Of a stretch of DNA of 20,507 nt, positions 1 to 7,258 are shown piece by piece. The first letter of the stretch is position 1. Each line of letters starts with the position of its first letter. The stretch comes from Butyricicoccus_A sp964387535 (lineage in GTDB: Bacteria; Bacillota; Clostridia; Oscillospirales; Butyricicoccaceae). The stretch is from positions 1-20,507 of the forward strand of contig CAYLXH010000026.1 of NCBI GenBank assembly GCA_964387535.1, written 5' to 3'. A model generated the notes under the pieces. The model was not told where the DNA came from. It made no database searches and worked only from the letters and a program-made list of their open reading frames with translations. Both the position numbers and the translations under genes were made by a program.

Positions 1-15
1 GGAGGATTTTTTTGC

Positions 16-1272
16 ATGAAAGTATTGGTTATTGGAGGCGGCGGGCGCGAGCATGCGGTGTGCACAGCGCTGGCCAAGAGCCCGAAGGTAGATAAACTCT
101 GGTGTGCTCCGGGAAACGGCGGCATTGCAGCGATTGCAGAGTGCGTGGACATCAAGGCGACGGATATTGAAGGCGTGGTTGCGTTTTCCAAGGCAAACAA
201 TCCGGACCTGGTTGTCGTTACACCGGATGATCCGCTGGCACTCGGAATGGTTGACGCGTTGGAGGAGGCTGGCTTCCGTGCATTTGGTCCGCACAAAAAT
301 GCGGCGGTCATTGAGGGCTCCAAGTCCTTTGCGAAGGAATTGATGAAGACCTACGAGATTCCGACGGCGGAGTATGCGGTGTTTGACCGGAGCGAGGAAG
401 CGATTTCCTACATCAAGAAGATGGGGGCACCGATTGTTGTCAAAGCAGACGGCTTGGCACTGGGCAAGGGCGTTACGGTAGCTATGACAGAAGAAGAGGC
501 CGTTTCGGCCGTTCGGGACGCCATTGATGGAGGCCGTTTTGGCGGGGCTGGAGCACGCGTTGTTATTGAAGAGTTCCTGACCGGACCGGAGGTATCGGTG
601 CTGGCCTTTGTCGACGGCAAGCATTTGTCCACGATGCCGTCGGCACAGGACCACAAGCGTGCGTATGACAACGACTGTGGTCCGAATACCGGTGGTATGG
701 GTGCATTTTCTCCGTCTCGTTTTTATACAGAGGAAATTGCTGAACAGTGCATGAAAACAATTTTCCTGCCAACTGTGGCGGCAATGGAACAGGAGGGACG
801 TCCGTTCTGCGGCGTGCTGTATTTTGGACTGATGCTGACACCGCGCGGCCCGAAGGTCATTGAGTACAATGCCCGTTTTGGTGACCCGGAGACGCAGGCA
901 GTTCTCTCTCGTCTGGACAGTGATCTGTTTGATATTATGAACGCAGTGATTGATGGCAAGCTGGATGAGATGGAAATCAAGTGGGCAGATAATGCGGCCT
1001 GCTGTGTTGTCATGGCGTCCGGCGGCTATCCGATGGCCTATGAGAAGGGAAAGGAAATCACCGGTCTGGAGAATGTGACAGATTCTGTGGTATTCCATGC
1101 CGGCACGGCAGTCAAGGACGGAAAGCTCGTCACCAATGGCGGCCGCGTTTTGGGAGTTACGGCAACAGCCCCGACGCTGGATGAGGCAATTCAGAAGTCG
1201 TACGCCGACGTCGCGAAGATTCACTTCGATCAGGCGCATTATCGCAACGATATTGGCATCAAAAAGGGCTGA
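16..1272 (+). CDS. purD: Phosphoribosylamine--glycine ligase (GAR synthetase)
   Basis: ATP-grasp enzyme that joins glycine to 5-phosphoribosylamine to give GAR, the second step of de novo purine synthesis in the cytoplasm. The 418-residue length is normal for the family. The N-domain begins with a glycine-rich loop (VIGGGGREHA, residues 5-14). The ATP-grasp core shows VVKADGLALGKGV at 141-153, QDHKR at 211-215, GPNTGGMGAFSP at 222-233 and the metal/ATP-binding EYNARFGDPETQ at 283-294. A GGAGG ribosome site lies 10 bases before the ATG, at the window edge, so the gene is probably the last pur gene of an operon that begins upstream (inference). It is followed after about 30 bases by a hypothetical gene on the same strand. 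Confidence 0.97.
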   Translation: MKVLVIGGGGREHAVCTALAKSPKVDKLWCAPGNGGIAAIAECVDIKATDIEGVVAFSKANNPDLVVVTPDDPLALGMVDALEEAGFRAFGPHKNAAVIEGSKSFAKELMKTYEIPTAEYAVFDRSEEAISYIKKMGAPIVVKADGLALGKGVTVAMTEEEAVSAVRDAIDGGRFGGAGARVVIEEFLTGPEVSVLAFVDGKHLSTMPSAQDHKRAYDNDCGPNTGGMGAFSPSRFYTEEIAEQCMKTIFLPTVAAMEQEGRPFCGVLYFGLMLTPRGPKVIEYNARFGDPETQAVLSRLDSDLFDIMNAVIDGKLDEMEIKWADNAACCVVMASGGYPMAYEKGKEITGLENVTDSVVFHAGTAVKDGKLVTNGGRVLGVTATAPTLDEAIQKSYADVAKIHFDQAHYRNDIGIKKG

Positions 1273-1301
1273 TAGATACAGTGATTTGAGAGGTATTGAT
1301 T

Positions 1302-1826
1302 ATGGATAAGTTGGAAGAGCAGAAGAAGAGCATTCTGTCGTGCATGGCGGATGTACTCAAGCAGAACGGTTTTCCTACCGAGTTTTTTGAAGGCAAGGAC
1401 GGCAATCCGCCGATTACTCGGATTGAGGCACGCCGTCAGGGCAAGGTGCAGCAGGATGTCATCATTGAGATGTGCTTTGTGCCGATGAGCATGCCGCGCC
1501 CGAATACACAGTTGTTTCAGCTATACGCCACGCTGATGGTCAACATGCCGGATAAGTTTATGCCGGAACTCAAGCGTGCGGTTTTCTACTGCAATGATTT
1601 TTGCCCGATTGGTCAGTTTGGTGTATTTGAGAATGCGGGACAGGTTTATATGCGCCACAATCTGGTGGTGAACATGGAGGACACGCTGGAACGTATCGTG
1701 ACGGATATCTGTGATTACTACTCCCTGATGATTGCCAGCATCGGACGATTTATTGATGCGCTGGCACAGATTGCGAGCGGTGCGACAACGATTGAACTGG
1801 CTCGCGACATGGAGCTGCTGCCGTAA
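1302..1826 (+). CDS. Hypothetical protein, YbjN-like fold suspected
   Basis: A 174-residue soluble protein with no signal peptide or membrane segment. The ATG at 1302 is preferred over an in-frame TTG at 1296 because a GAGAGG ribosome site (1288-1293) is spaced 8 bases from it. The alternation of long strands and helices, and the MRHNLVV segment near residue 126 followed by a long C-terminal helix, recall the YbjN/type III secretion chaperone-like fold, but I have no diagnostic residue for this. It sits 29 bases after purD and 12 bases before a VOC gene, so it is likely co-transcribed with them. Function unknown. Confidence 0.85.
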   Translation: MDKLEEQKKSILSCMADVLKQNGFPTEFFEGKDGNPPITRIEARRQGKVQQDVIIEMCFVPMSMPRPNTQLFQLYATLMVNMPDKFMPELKRAVFYCNDFCPIGQFGVFENAGQVYMRHNLVVNMEDTLERIVTDICDYYSLMIASIGRFIDALAQIASGATTIELARDMELLP

Positions 1827-1838
1827 GGGAGAGCTGAT

Positions 1839-2294
1839 ATGGAGTTTCAGGGAACACTATTGGCTGTTTCGGATATGGAACGCGCGAAGCGGTTCTACTG
1901 CTCTGTGTTGGAGCGGGAAGTGATTGCGGATTTTGGCGCAAACGTGACGTTGTCGGGACAGATTTTTTTACAGACGTTAGACACGTGGAAGCAATTTTTG
2001 CAGACAGAGGATGTTCACATGGAGCACCGTGCGGCGGAGCTGTATTTCGAAGAGGCTGATCTGGATCAGTTCCTGCTGAAGTTGAAAGAGCATGGGGTTC
2101 GGCTGGTGCATCCGTTGATAGAACACCGCTGGGGACAGCGCGTTGTGCGCTTTTATGATCCGGATGGACATATCATTGAAGTGGGAGAAAAACTGAGCGC
2201 AGTGATGCAGCGGTTTTGCGCCCAGGGTATGACAGAAGAACAGATTGCTGTCCACATGGATGTTCCGCTGGAGCTTGTTAGAAACACGATATAG
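1839..2294 (+). CDS. VOC superfamily protein (glyoxalase/bleomycin-resistance fold)
   Basis: A 151-residue protein with the paired beta-alpha-beta-beta-beta modules of the vicinal oxygen chelate fold. The first module opens with TLLAVSDMERAKRFYCSVL (6-24). The second closes with FYDPDGHIIEVGE (105-117), where E114 is the usual C-terminal metal ligand. The position that is often His in the first strand is not, so metal use is uncertain. Residues about 121-151 form an extra tail (CAQGMTEEQIAVHMDVPLEL) that reads like a helix-turn-helix of the sigma-region-4 type. Substrate unknown. It is the last gene before the hairpin at 2312-2345. Start ATG is preceded by GGGAGAG. Confidence 0.88.
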   Translation: MEFQGTLLAVSDMERAKRFYCSVLEREVIADFGANVTLSGQIFLQTLDTWKQFLQTEDVHMEHRAAELYFEEADLDQFLLKLKEHGVRLVHPLIEHRWGQRVVRFYDPDGHIIEVGEKLSAVMQRFCAQGMTEEQIAVHMDVPLELVRNTI

Positions 2295-2311
2295 AATCAT
2301 TCAATGACACG

Positions 2312-2345
2312 ACGCTGCCTGTTTCGGTTTGGAGACAGGCAGCGT
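2312..2345 (+). terminator. Hairpin ending the purD-VOC transcript
   Basis: An 11-base perfect inverted repeat (ACGCTGCCTGT at 2312-2322, ACAGGCAGCGT at 2335-2345) with a 12-base loop, 18 bases after the VOC stop codon. Only a short T run follows, so termination may be partial or assisted. Confidence 0.65.
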
Positions 2346-2416
2346 TGTAGGCTTGGACTCCATCATGTGTGTGTTGTCGGGTGGAGCATCCGAGCATTCA
2401 AGAAAATACTGTGCTA

Positions 2417-2450
2417 CAAAAGCCTGCTTTCAATCGGAAGCAGGCTTTTG
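2417..2450. terminator. Bidirectional terminator between convergent genes
   Basis: A 13-base perfect stem (2417-2429 with 2438-2450), 8-base loop, with AAAA at the left foot and TTTT at the right foot, so that it can work in both directions. It closes the plus-strand purD group and the minus-strand small gene ending at 2504. Confidence 0.8.
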
Positions 2451-2503
2451 ATTTGACAGAAGGGGTGGACACATCGGTTGAATTGCTGAAATCGGGAAGC
2501 AGG

Positions 2504-2773
2504 TCAGTCTGGAAGATCTGGTTCTGGAATATCGTTTTCCATATTGTCTCGGGCCAAATCGTTGTCGATTTCCGCATAGACATCGGAAATTGGCTTTTCT
2601 GCATGGGGAGAGGAGTGAAACACTTTTTGTGACGGAGAAGAGGTTCCAGAAATGATTGGACGCGCTTTGCTTTTGCTGGTCTTTGCTTTTCCCTGCAGCT
2701 CGGGCACAGGAGCAGTTTGGTTTTTGGGTTGGATATGGGTTCGATCCATGCGGTTCATTCCCTGTTTTGCCAT
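2504..2773 (-). CDS. Small conserved-looking hypothetical protein, 89 aa
   Basis: Minus-strand gene starting MAKQGMNRMDR. The ATG at 2773 is chosen over an in-frame GTG at 2782 because the GAGGTG ribosome site overlaps that GTG and sits 6 bases before the ATG. The protein is hydrophilic, with basic and Pro-rich N-terminal half (PVPELQGKAKTSKSKA, about 24-39) and an acidic C-terminus (DNDLARDNMENDIPEPDLPD). It has no cysteine, membrane segment or signal peptide, and is probably largely disordered. I do not recognise a named family, but the layout resembles small proteins common in Clostridia. It converges on the terminator at 2417-2450. No clear promoter was found between it and pstS. Function unknown. 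Confidence 0.75.
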   Translation of the reverse strand: MAKQGMNRMDRTHIQPKNQTAPVPELQGKAKTSKSKARPIISGTSSPSQKVFHSSPHAEKPISDVYAEIDNDLARDNMENDIPEPDLPD

Positions 2774-2881
2774 AACAATCACCTCGAATACAGTATGCGT
2801 GTTTCTTTGGAGTTTTATAAGAAAAAGAATCGTCGATGTTGGTGAAGGAAAACAGCTGTGTAAAGTTTTTGTTGGAACAAT

Positions 2882-2946
2882 TTTACGTTAAATTACATTT
2901 ATTTTACATGTTTTTGCGCGAGGACTTTACATCACGCTGATAGAAT
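2882..2946 (+). promoter_or_regulatory. Pho-type activated promoter of pstS
   Basis: TTTAC/TTACA repeats lie at 2882-2887, 2893-2898, 2903-2908 and 2926-2931, spaced about 10, 11 and 23 bases, followed by a -10 box TAGAAT at 2941-2946. The -35 position (about 2918-2923) does not match consensus, as expected for an activator-dependent promoter. Repeats of TTAACA type at 11-base steps are the known PhoP box of Gram-positive bacteria. The predicted start is near 2953, leaving a leader of about 54 bases before pstS. The same geometry recurs at 8733-8787. Confidence 0.75.
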
Positions 2947-3006
2947 AGACCATGTTAACGAAATACACATAATAATAATTACCACTGTGTAGAAAAGGAG
3001 AACAAT

Positions 3007-3924
3007 ATGGAAACCAAAGTAATGAGCAAACGAGTATTGGGAACGTTGATGGCAGGCGTGATGCTGACCGGCATGCTGGCTGGCTGTGGGGCTTCTTCCA
3101 ACAATGACAGCGGCGCGGAGACGGGAGAAGCAGCTGCTCCGTCCGGAGCAATCAGTGTAGTATCCCGTGAGGACGGTTCTGGTACTCGCGGCGCTTTTAT
3201 TGAGCTGACCGGCGTACAGACGGAAGAAGGAGGCAATAAGGTAGACAATACGACAGCAGATGCCATTGTTGCCAATCAGACGGAAGTGATGATGCAGAAT
3301 GTAGCAGGTGATACCAATGCAATCGGATATGCTTCGATGGGTTCGCTGAATGATTCGATCAAGGCGGTCTCGATTGACGGTGTGGAAGCGACAACGGACA
3401 ATGTGCTGAGCGGAGATTACAGCATTTCTCGTCCATTTAATATTGTGCTGAAGGGCGATGCAGAGGGTGCATCCGCAGATTTCATCCGGTACATTTTGTC
3501 GTCTGACGGACAGGAAGTGATTGCAGATGCCGGTTATATCCAGATTGATTCGGAGGCAGAGGCATTTGAATCCGATGGATCGAAGGGTGATGTTACCGTA
3601 GCGGGTTCTTCCTCGGTATCTCCGGTTATGGAAAAGCTGAAGGAGTCCTATGAGGAAATCAATCCGGACGTCAAGGTAACGATTGAGACCTCCGATTCCA
3701 CCACTGGAGTAAACAGCACTGCCGAAGGTATCTGCGATATTGGCATGGCTTCCCGTGAGCTCAGTGAGGAAGAAGCGGCGGATCTGGACAGCATTCAGAT
3801 TGCGTTGGACGGAATTGCCGTTATTGTCAATCCGGAGAACAGCCTGGAGGATCTTTCTTTGGAGCAGGTTCGACAGATTTTCACTGGTGAAATCACGGAT
3901 TGGGCTGACATCGTGTCAGAATAA
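3007..3924 (+). CDS. pstS: Phosphate-binding lipoprotein of the Pst transporter, halves in permuted order
   Basis: Extracytoplasmic phosphate receptor for PstCAB. Residues 1-27 are a lipoprotein signal (basic start, hydrophobic core, LAGC with lipidated C27), followed by a Ser/Gly/Glu linker. The mature part begins at about 47 with VVSREDGSGTR (51-61), the phosphate-contacting motif normally found in the second half of PstS. The motif that normally comes first, VAGSSSVSPVMEKL (198-211), appears only afterwards, then SDSTTG (229-234), and the protein ends at FTGEITDW (292-299). The order is therefore a circular permutation of the E. coli type. An AAGGAG site lies 6 bases before the ATG. The gene is first in the pst operon, after a Pho-type promoter. 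Confidence 0.93.
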   Translation: METKVMSKRVLGTLMAGVMLTGMLAGCGASSNNDSGAETGEAAAPSGAISVVSREDGSGTRGAFIELTGVQTEEGGNKVDNTTADAIVANQTEVMMQNVAGDTNAIGYASMGSLNDSIKAVSIDGVEATTDNVLSGDYSISRPFNIVLKGDAEGASADFIRYILSSDGQEVIADAGYIQIDSEAEAFESDGSKGDVTVAGSSSVSPVMEKLKESYEEINPDVKVTIETSDSTTGVNSTAEGICDIGMASRELSEEEAADLDSIQIALDGIAVIVNPENSLEDLSLEQVRQIFTGEITDWADIVSE

Positions 3925-3943
3925 TTGCGCTTGCTATCCGGTC

Positions 3944-3973
3944 TCCCTCCACTGGAACATTCCGGTGGAGGGA
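3944..3973 (+). terminator. Intercistronic hairpin between pstS and pstC
   Basis: A 12-base stem with one G-T pair (TCCCTCCACTGG at 3944-3955, CCGGTGGAGGGA at 3962-3973) and a 6-base loop, followed by a weak T run (3980-3983). It lies 20 bases after pstS. Such hairpins commonly let PstS be made in excess over the permease by partial termination or 3' mRNA protection (established for pst operons in general; inferred here). Confidence 0.65.
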
Positions 3974-4024
3974 AACAGATTTTATGTGTAGGTAAAAACA
4001 AATACTTCGACGAATGAGGATAGT

Positions 4025-4891
4025 ATGAAAAGACAACGAATAGTAGAAAAAGGAATGGCAGGATTGTTCTTTCTATGTGCCTGCATGTCGATTGTCGCGG
4101 TTGTATTGATTTGTTATTTTCTGTTTGCCAACGGCATTCCGGCGATGCATGAGATTGGTTTTCGAGAATTCCTGCTGGGGACCAATTGGTCCCCGAAAAA
4201 TACACCGGCTTCCTATGGGATTCTGCCGATGATTATCGGCAGTCTGTGTGTCACGGTGGGAGCAATTATCATTGGTGTTCCAATCGGCGTTCTGACGGCC
4301 GTGTTTTTGGCAAGATTTTGTCCAAAGCGCCTGCACAGCATATTGGAACCAATGGTTCAGCTGATGGCGGGAATTCCGTCGATCATTTACGGCTTTTTCG
4401 GTTTGGTTGTTTTGGTGCCAATGCTGCGCTATATCCCGGGCTGCACCGGTGTGAGCTTGCTGGCAGCAGCGATCTTGCTGGGAATTATGATTTTGCCGAC
4501 CGTGATTAATCTGAGTGAATCTTCCATTCGTGCTGTGCCGGAGAGCTATTATGAAGGATCTCTGGCGCTTGGCGCAACGCATGAACGGTCGGTGTTTTTT
4601 GCAGTTCTTCCGGCGGCTAAGTCCGGTATTATGGCAGCGATTGTTTTGGGTATTGGCCGTGCGATCGGTGAGACCATGGCGGTTATTATGGTAGCCGGCA
4701 ATCAGGCACGCATTCCGACCGGATTGCTCAAAGGTGTCCGCACAATGACAGCCAACATTGTATTAGAGATGGGATATGCAACGGGCATTCACCGGGAAGC
4801 ATTGATTGCTACTGGCGTCGTCCTGTTTCTGTTTATTTTAATTATCAATATCAGCTTTGCTGTCATCAAAAAGAGGGGTGAGACACTATGA
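4025..4891 (+). CDS. pstC: Phosphate ABC transporter permease PstC
   Basis: Inner-membrane permease subunit pairing with PstA to form the phosphate channel. The 288 residues show about six hydrophobic helices, the first at about 10-38. The ABC-interaction (EAA) loop reads EGSLALGATHERSVFFAVLPAAKSG near residues 177-201. AGIPSIIYGFFGL (about 116-128) is the family motif of phosphate permeases. Start ATG follows GAGGA at 4016-4020. It overlaps pstA by four bases (ATGA), so the two are translationally coupled. Confidence 0.95.
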   Translation: MKRQRIVEKGMAGLFFLCACMSIVAVVLICYFLFANGIPAMHEIGFREFLLGTNWSPKNTPASYGILPMIIGSLCVTVGAIIIGVPIGVLTAVFLARFCPKRLHSILEPMVQLMAGIPSIIYGFFGLVVLVPMLRYIPGCTGVSLLAAAILLGIMILPTVINLSESSIRAVPESYYEGSLALGATHERSVFFAVLPAAKSGIMAAIVLGIGRAIGETMAVIMVAGNQARIPTGLLKGVRTMTANIVLEMGYATGIHREALIATGVVLFLFILIINISFAVIKKRGETL

Positions 4892-5787
4892 GTGCAACCA
4901 CAGTAACGCTACCGCTTGGAAAGCGGGTCGGCGAGAGAGAAGAGAGCCGTGCGCCGCAGCCGCAGTCCAGCGGAAGGGGACAGGCGATGATTTTGCGCGG
5001 TGCGGTATATGCTGCTGCATTTTTCACCTTTTTTGTCCTGTTGTTCCTGATAGGCTATATTTTACTTCGCGGAATTCCCTATCTGACGACTGACCTGTTT
5101 CAAATGGAATATACATCGGAAAATTGTTCCATGATGCCGGCGATTTTGACAACCATCAAGATGACGCTGCTATCTCTGGTTATTGCCATTCCAATCAGTG
5201 TGTTCACTGCAATCTATTTGGTGGAATATGCCAAGCGTGGCAATAAGCTGGTTGAATTGATTCGCCTCACGGCGGAAACGCTGTCCGGCATTCCATCCAT
5301 TGTATACGGCTTGTTTGGATTACTGTTCTTTGTCACGCAGCTCGGGTGGGGAATGTCATTGCTGGCTGGCGCTATGACGCTTGCCATCATGATTCTCCCT
5401 CTGATTATGCGGAGTACGGAAGAAGCGCTGATTGCAGTGCCGGATATGTATCGGGAGGCGAGTTTTGGTCTGGGTGCAGGAAGGCTGCGCACAACATTTC
5501 GGATTGTACTTCCCAGTGCGATGCCGGGTATCCTCGCAGGCATCATTCTCGCAGTAGGACGTGTGGTCGGTGAGACCGCGGCCCTGATGTATACAGCGGG
5601 CACATCAACGGAAGTTGCGAATTCTCTGATGTCGTCAGGCCGCACACTGGCGGTACACATGTATTGTTTATCGAGTGAGGGTTTGCATACGAATCAGGCA
5701 TATGCAACGGCGGTTGTTCTGCTGATTATTGTTTTGGTTATGAATACGTTGTCCGCGCTCATCGCCCGGAAACTGACAAAATCATAA
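4888..5787 (+). CDS. pstA: Phosphate ABC transporter permease PstA
   Basis: Second permease subunit, 299 residues, with six membrane helices beginning near residue 36. The motifs SGIPSIVYGLFGL (about 132-144) and the EAA loop EASFGLGAGRLRTTFRIVLPSAMPG (about 189-213) match the family. The start at the ATGA overlap with pstC gives a hydrophilic, Arg/Glu/Gln/Ser-rich cytoplasmic N-terminal segment of about 33 residues, longer than usual. An internal Met at residue 34 would give a shorter form without it, but the overlap and a nearby GGGGTGAG site favour the upstream start. Confidence 0.95.
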   Translation: MSATTVTLPLGKRVGEREESRAPQPQSSGRGQAMILRGAVYAAAFFTFFVLLFLIGYILLRGIPYLTTDLFQMEYTSENCSMMPAILTTIKMTLLSLVIAIPISVFTAIYLVEYAKRGNKLVELIRLTAETLSGIPSIVYGLFGLLFFVTQLGWGMSLLAGAMTLAIMILPLIMRSTEEALIAVPDMYREASFGLGAGRLRTTFRIVLPSAMPGILAGIILAVGRVVGETAALMYTAGTSTEVANSLMSSGRTLAVHMYCLSSEGLHTNQAYATAVVLLIIVLVMNTLSALIARKLTKS

Positions 5788-5813
5788 GGATAACGCATTG
5801 AGGAGAAACTATC

Positions 5814-6566
5814 ATGAATACAAAAATTCGAGTGCAGGAGCTGAATTTACATTATGGATCATTCCATGCACTGAAAAATATCAATATTGATCTTCCGGAA
5901 CATGAGGTAACAGCATTTATCGGACCGTCCGGTTGCGGCAAGTCTACGCTGCTCAAAACATTGAACCGTATGAATGACCTGGTGGAGGGATGTCAGATTG
6001 ACGGAACGGTTACGCTGGACGGAGAGGATATTTACGGAACGATGGATGTCAATCTGCTTCGTCGCCGTGTTGGAATGGTATTCCAAAAGCCAAATCCGTT
6101 CCCGATGAGCATTTATGACAACATCGCATATGGACCACGCACCCACGGTATTCATAATAAAAAGAAACTGGATGAGTTGGTAGAAAAAAGTCTGCGCGGG
6201 GCTGCGATTTGGGACGAGGTCAAGGATCGTCTGGGAAAAAGTGCTCTGGGTATGTCCGGAAGGCAGCAGCAACGGCTATGCATTGCTCGTGCACTGGCGA
6301 TTGAGCCGGAAGTGTTGTTGATGGATGAGCCGACGTCGGCGCTGGATCCTATTTCGACGAACAAGGTAGAGGAACTGGTGGATCAGCTCAAGCGTGAGTA
6401 TACGATTATTATGGTCACACATAATATGCAGCAGGCAACCCGTATTGCAGATCGGACGGCATTTTTCCTGCTCGGCGAAGTGATCGAATACAGCGAAACG
6501 GGAGAAATGTTTGCCTCCCCAAAAGATAAGCGAACAGAAGATTATATTACCGGACGATTCGGTTAA
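5814..6566 (+). CDS. pstB: Phosphate ABC transporter ATPase PstB, with altered signature motif
   Basis: ATP-hydrolysing subunit that powers PstCA, 250 residues as usual. Walker A is GPSGCGKST (37-45), Q-loop Q91, Walker B LLMDEP (168-173, catalytic E172), D-loop SALD (175-178), and switch His H203. The ABC signature, usually LSGGQ, reads MSGRQ at 147-151: the second Gly is Arg150 (codon AGG, 6261-6263). This Gly corresponds to G551 of CFTR, where substitution impairs gating. The residues around it are intact (QQQRLCIARAL), so the frame is sound. A single G-to-A change from GGG would explain it. It is preceded by GAGGAG and followed by phoU after 20 bases. Confidence 0.94.
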   Translation: MNTKIRVQELNLHYGSFHALKNINIDLPEHEVTAFIGPSGCGKSTLLKTLNRMNDLVEGCQIDGTVTLDGEDIYGTMDVNLLRRRVGMVFQKPNPFPMSIYDNIAYGPRTHGIHNKKKLDELVEKSLRGAAIWDEVKDRLGKSALGMSGRQQQRLCIARALAIEPEVLLMDEPTSALDPISTNKVEELVDQLKREYTIIMVTHNMQQATRIADRTAFFLLGEVIEYSETGEMFASPKDKRTEDYITGRFG

Positions 6567-6586
6567 TACTGTAGGAGGACGTCAGG

Positions 6587-7243
6587 ATGAGAACTCGGTT
6601 CGAACAGGAATTAAATACTCTGCATGAGCAACTGATCCAGATGGCATCTCTGGCTGAAATTGCGATTAACACTGCGGTGGAGGCTCTCCGGGATATGGAC
6701 GCGGCGAAGGCCAGGGCGATCATGGAAAACGATGATGAGGTGGATCAAAAGGAAAAGGAGATCGAGCGCTGCTGCCTGCGGCTGCTTCTTCAACAGCAGC
6801 CGGTTGCCACCGATTTGCGCAATGTATCGACGGCACTCAAAATGATAACAGATCTGGAACGCATTGGCGATCAGGCGGCAGACATTGCAGAAATTACCAT
6901 TCATTTATGTGAAAATCGTGAATTTACCATGCCGAGTGGGATTTCCGATATGGCACATGCGACGATAAAAATGGTGCGGGATGCGATCAATGCCTTTGTC
7001 TCTGGTGATTTGCATCAGGCGAATGCTGTGATTCGTGAGGACTCAGTTGTGGATCAGGCTTTTTTAGATACGCGAGATCAGCTGGTGCATCAGCTCAAAC
7101 AAGCGGATGTCAATGCAGATCAGATGATGGATCTTCTGATGATTGCCAAATATTTTGAGCGAATTGGCGATCATGCGGTAAATATAGCCGAGTGGGTGGT
7201 GTTTTCCCTTACTGGTGCGCATAAGGATTCCCGTGTCATGTAA
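6587..7243 (+). CDS. phoU: Phosphate uptake/signalling regulator PhoU
   Basis: Helical cytoplasmic protein, 218 residues, made of two homologous three-helix bundles. Each has the metal-binding repeat: DLERIGDQAADIAE at 89-102 and YFERIGDHAVNIAEW at 189-203. In known systems PhoU restrains Pst transport and links it to the PhoR kinase. Here no PhoR gene is near, and the regulator downstream lacks the phosphorylated Asp, so PhoU's partner may differ (inference). A TAGGAGG site lies 8 bases before the ATG, and the next gene starts 15 bases after the stop. Confidence 0.96.
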   Translation: MRTRFEQELNTLHEQLIQMASLAEIAINTAVEALRDMDAAKARAIMENDDEVDQKEKEIERCCLRLLLQQQPVATDLRNVSTALKMITDLERIGDQAADIAEITIHLCENREFTMPSGISDMAHATIKMVRDAINAFVSGDLHQANAVIREDSVVDQAFLDTRDQLVHQLKQADVNADQMMDLLMIAKYFERIGDHAVNIAEWVVFSLTGAHKDSRVM

Positions 7244-7258
7244 GAAAAGGTGGCCTTA

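Noticed and set aside
2369..2632. A plus-strand open frame of 87 codons opposite the small minus-strand gene
   Set aside because: It starts before the bidirectional terminator, runs through it, and lacks a ribosome site; the minus-strand frame has both a good start and a shared terminator.
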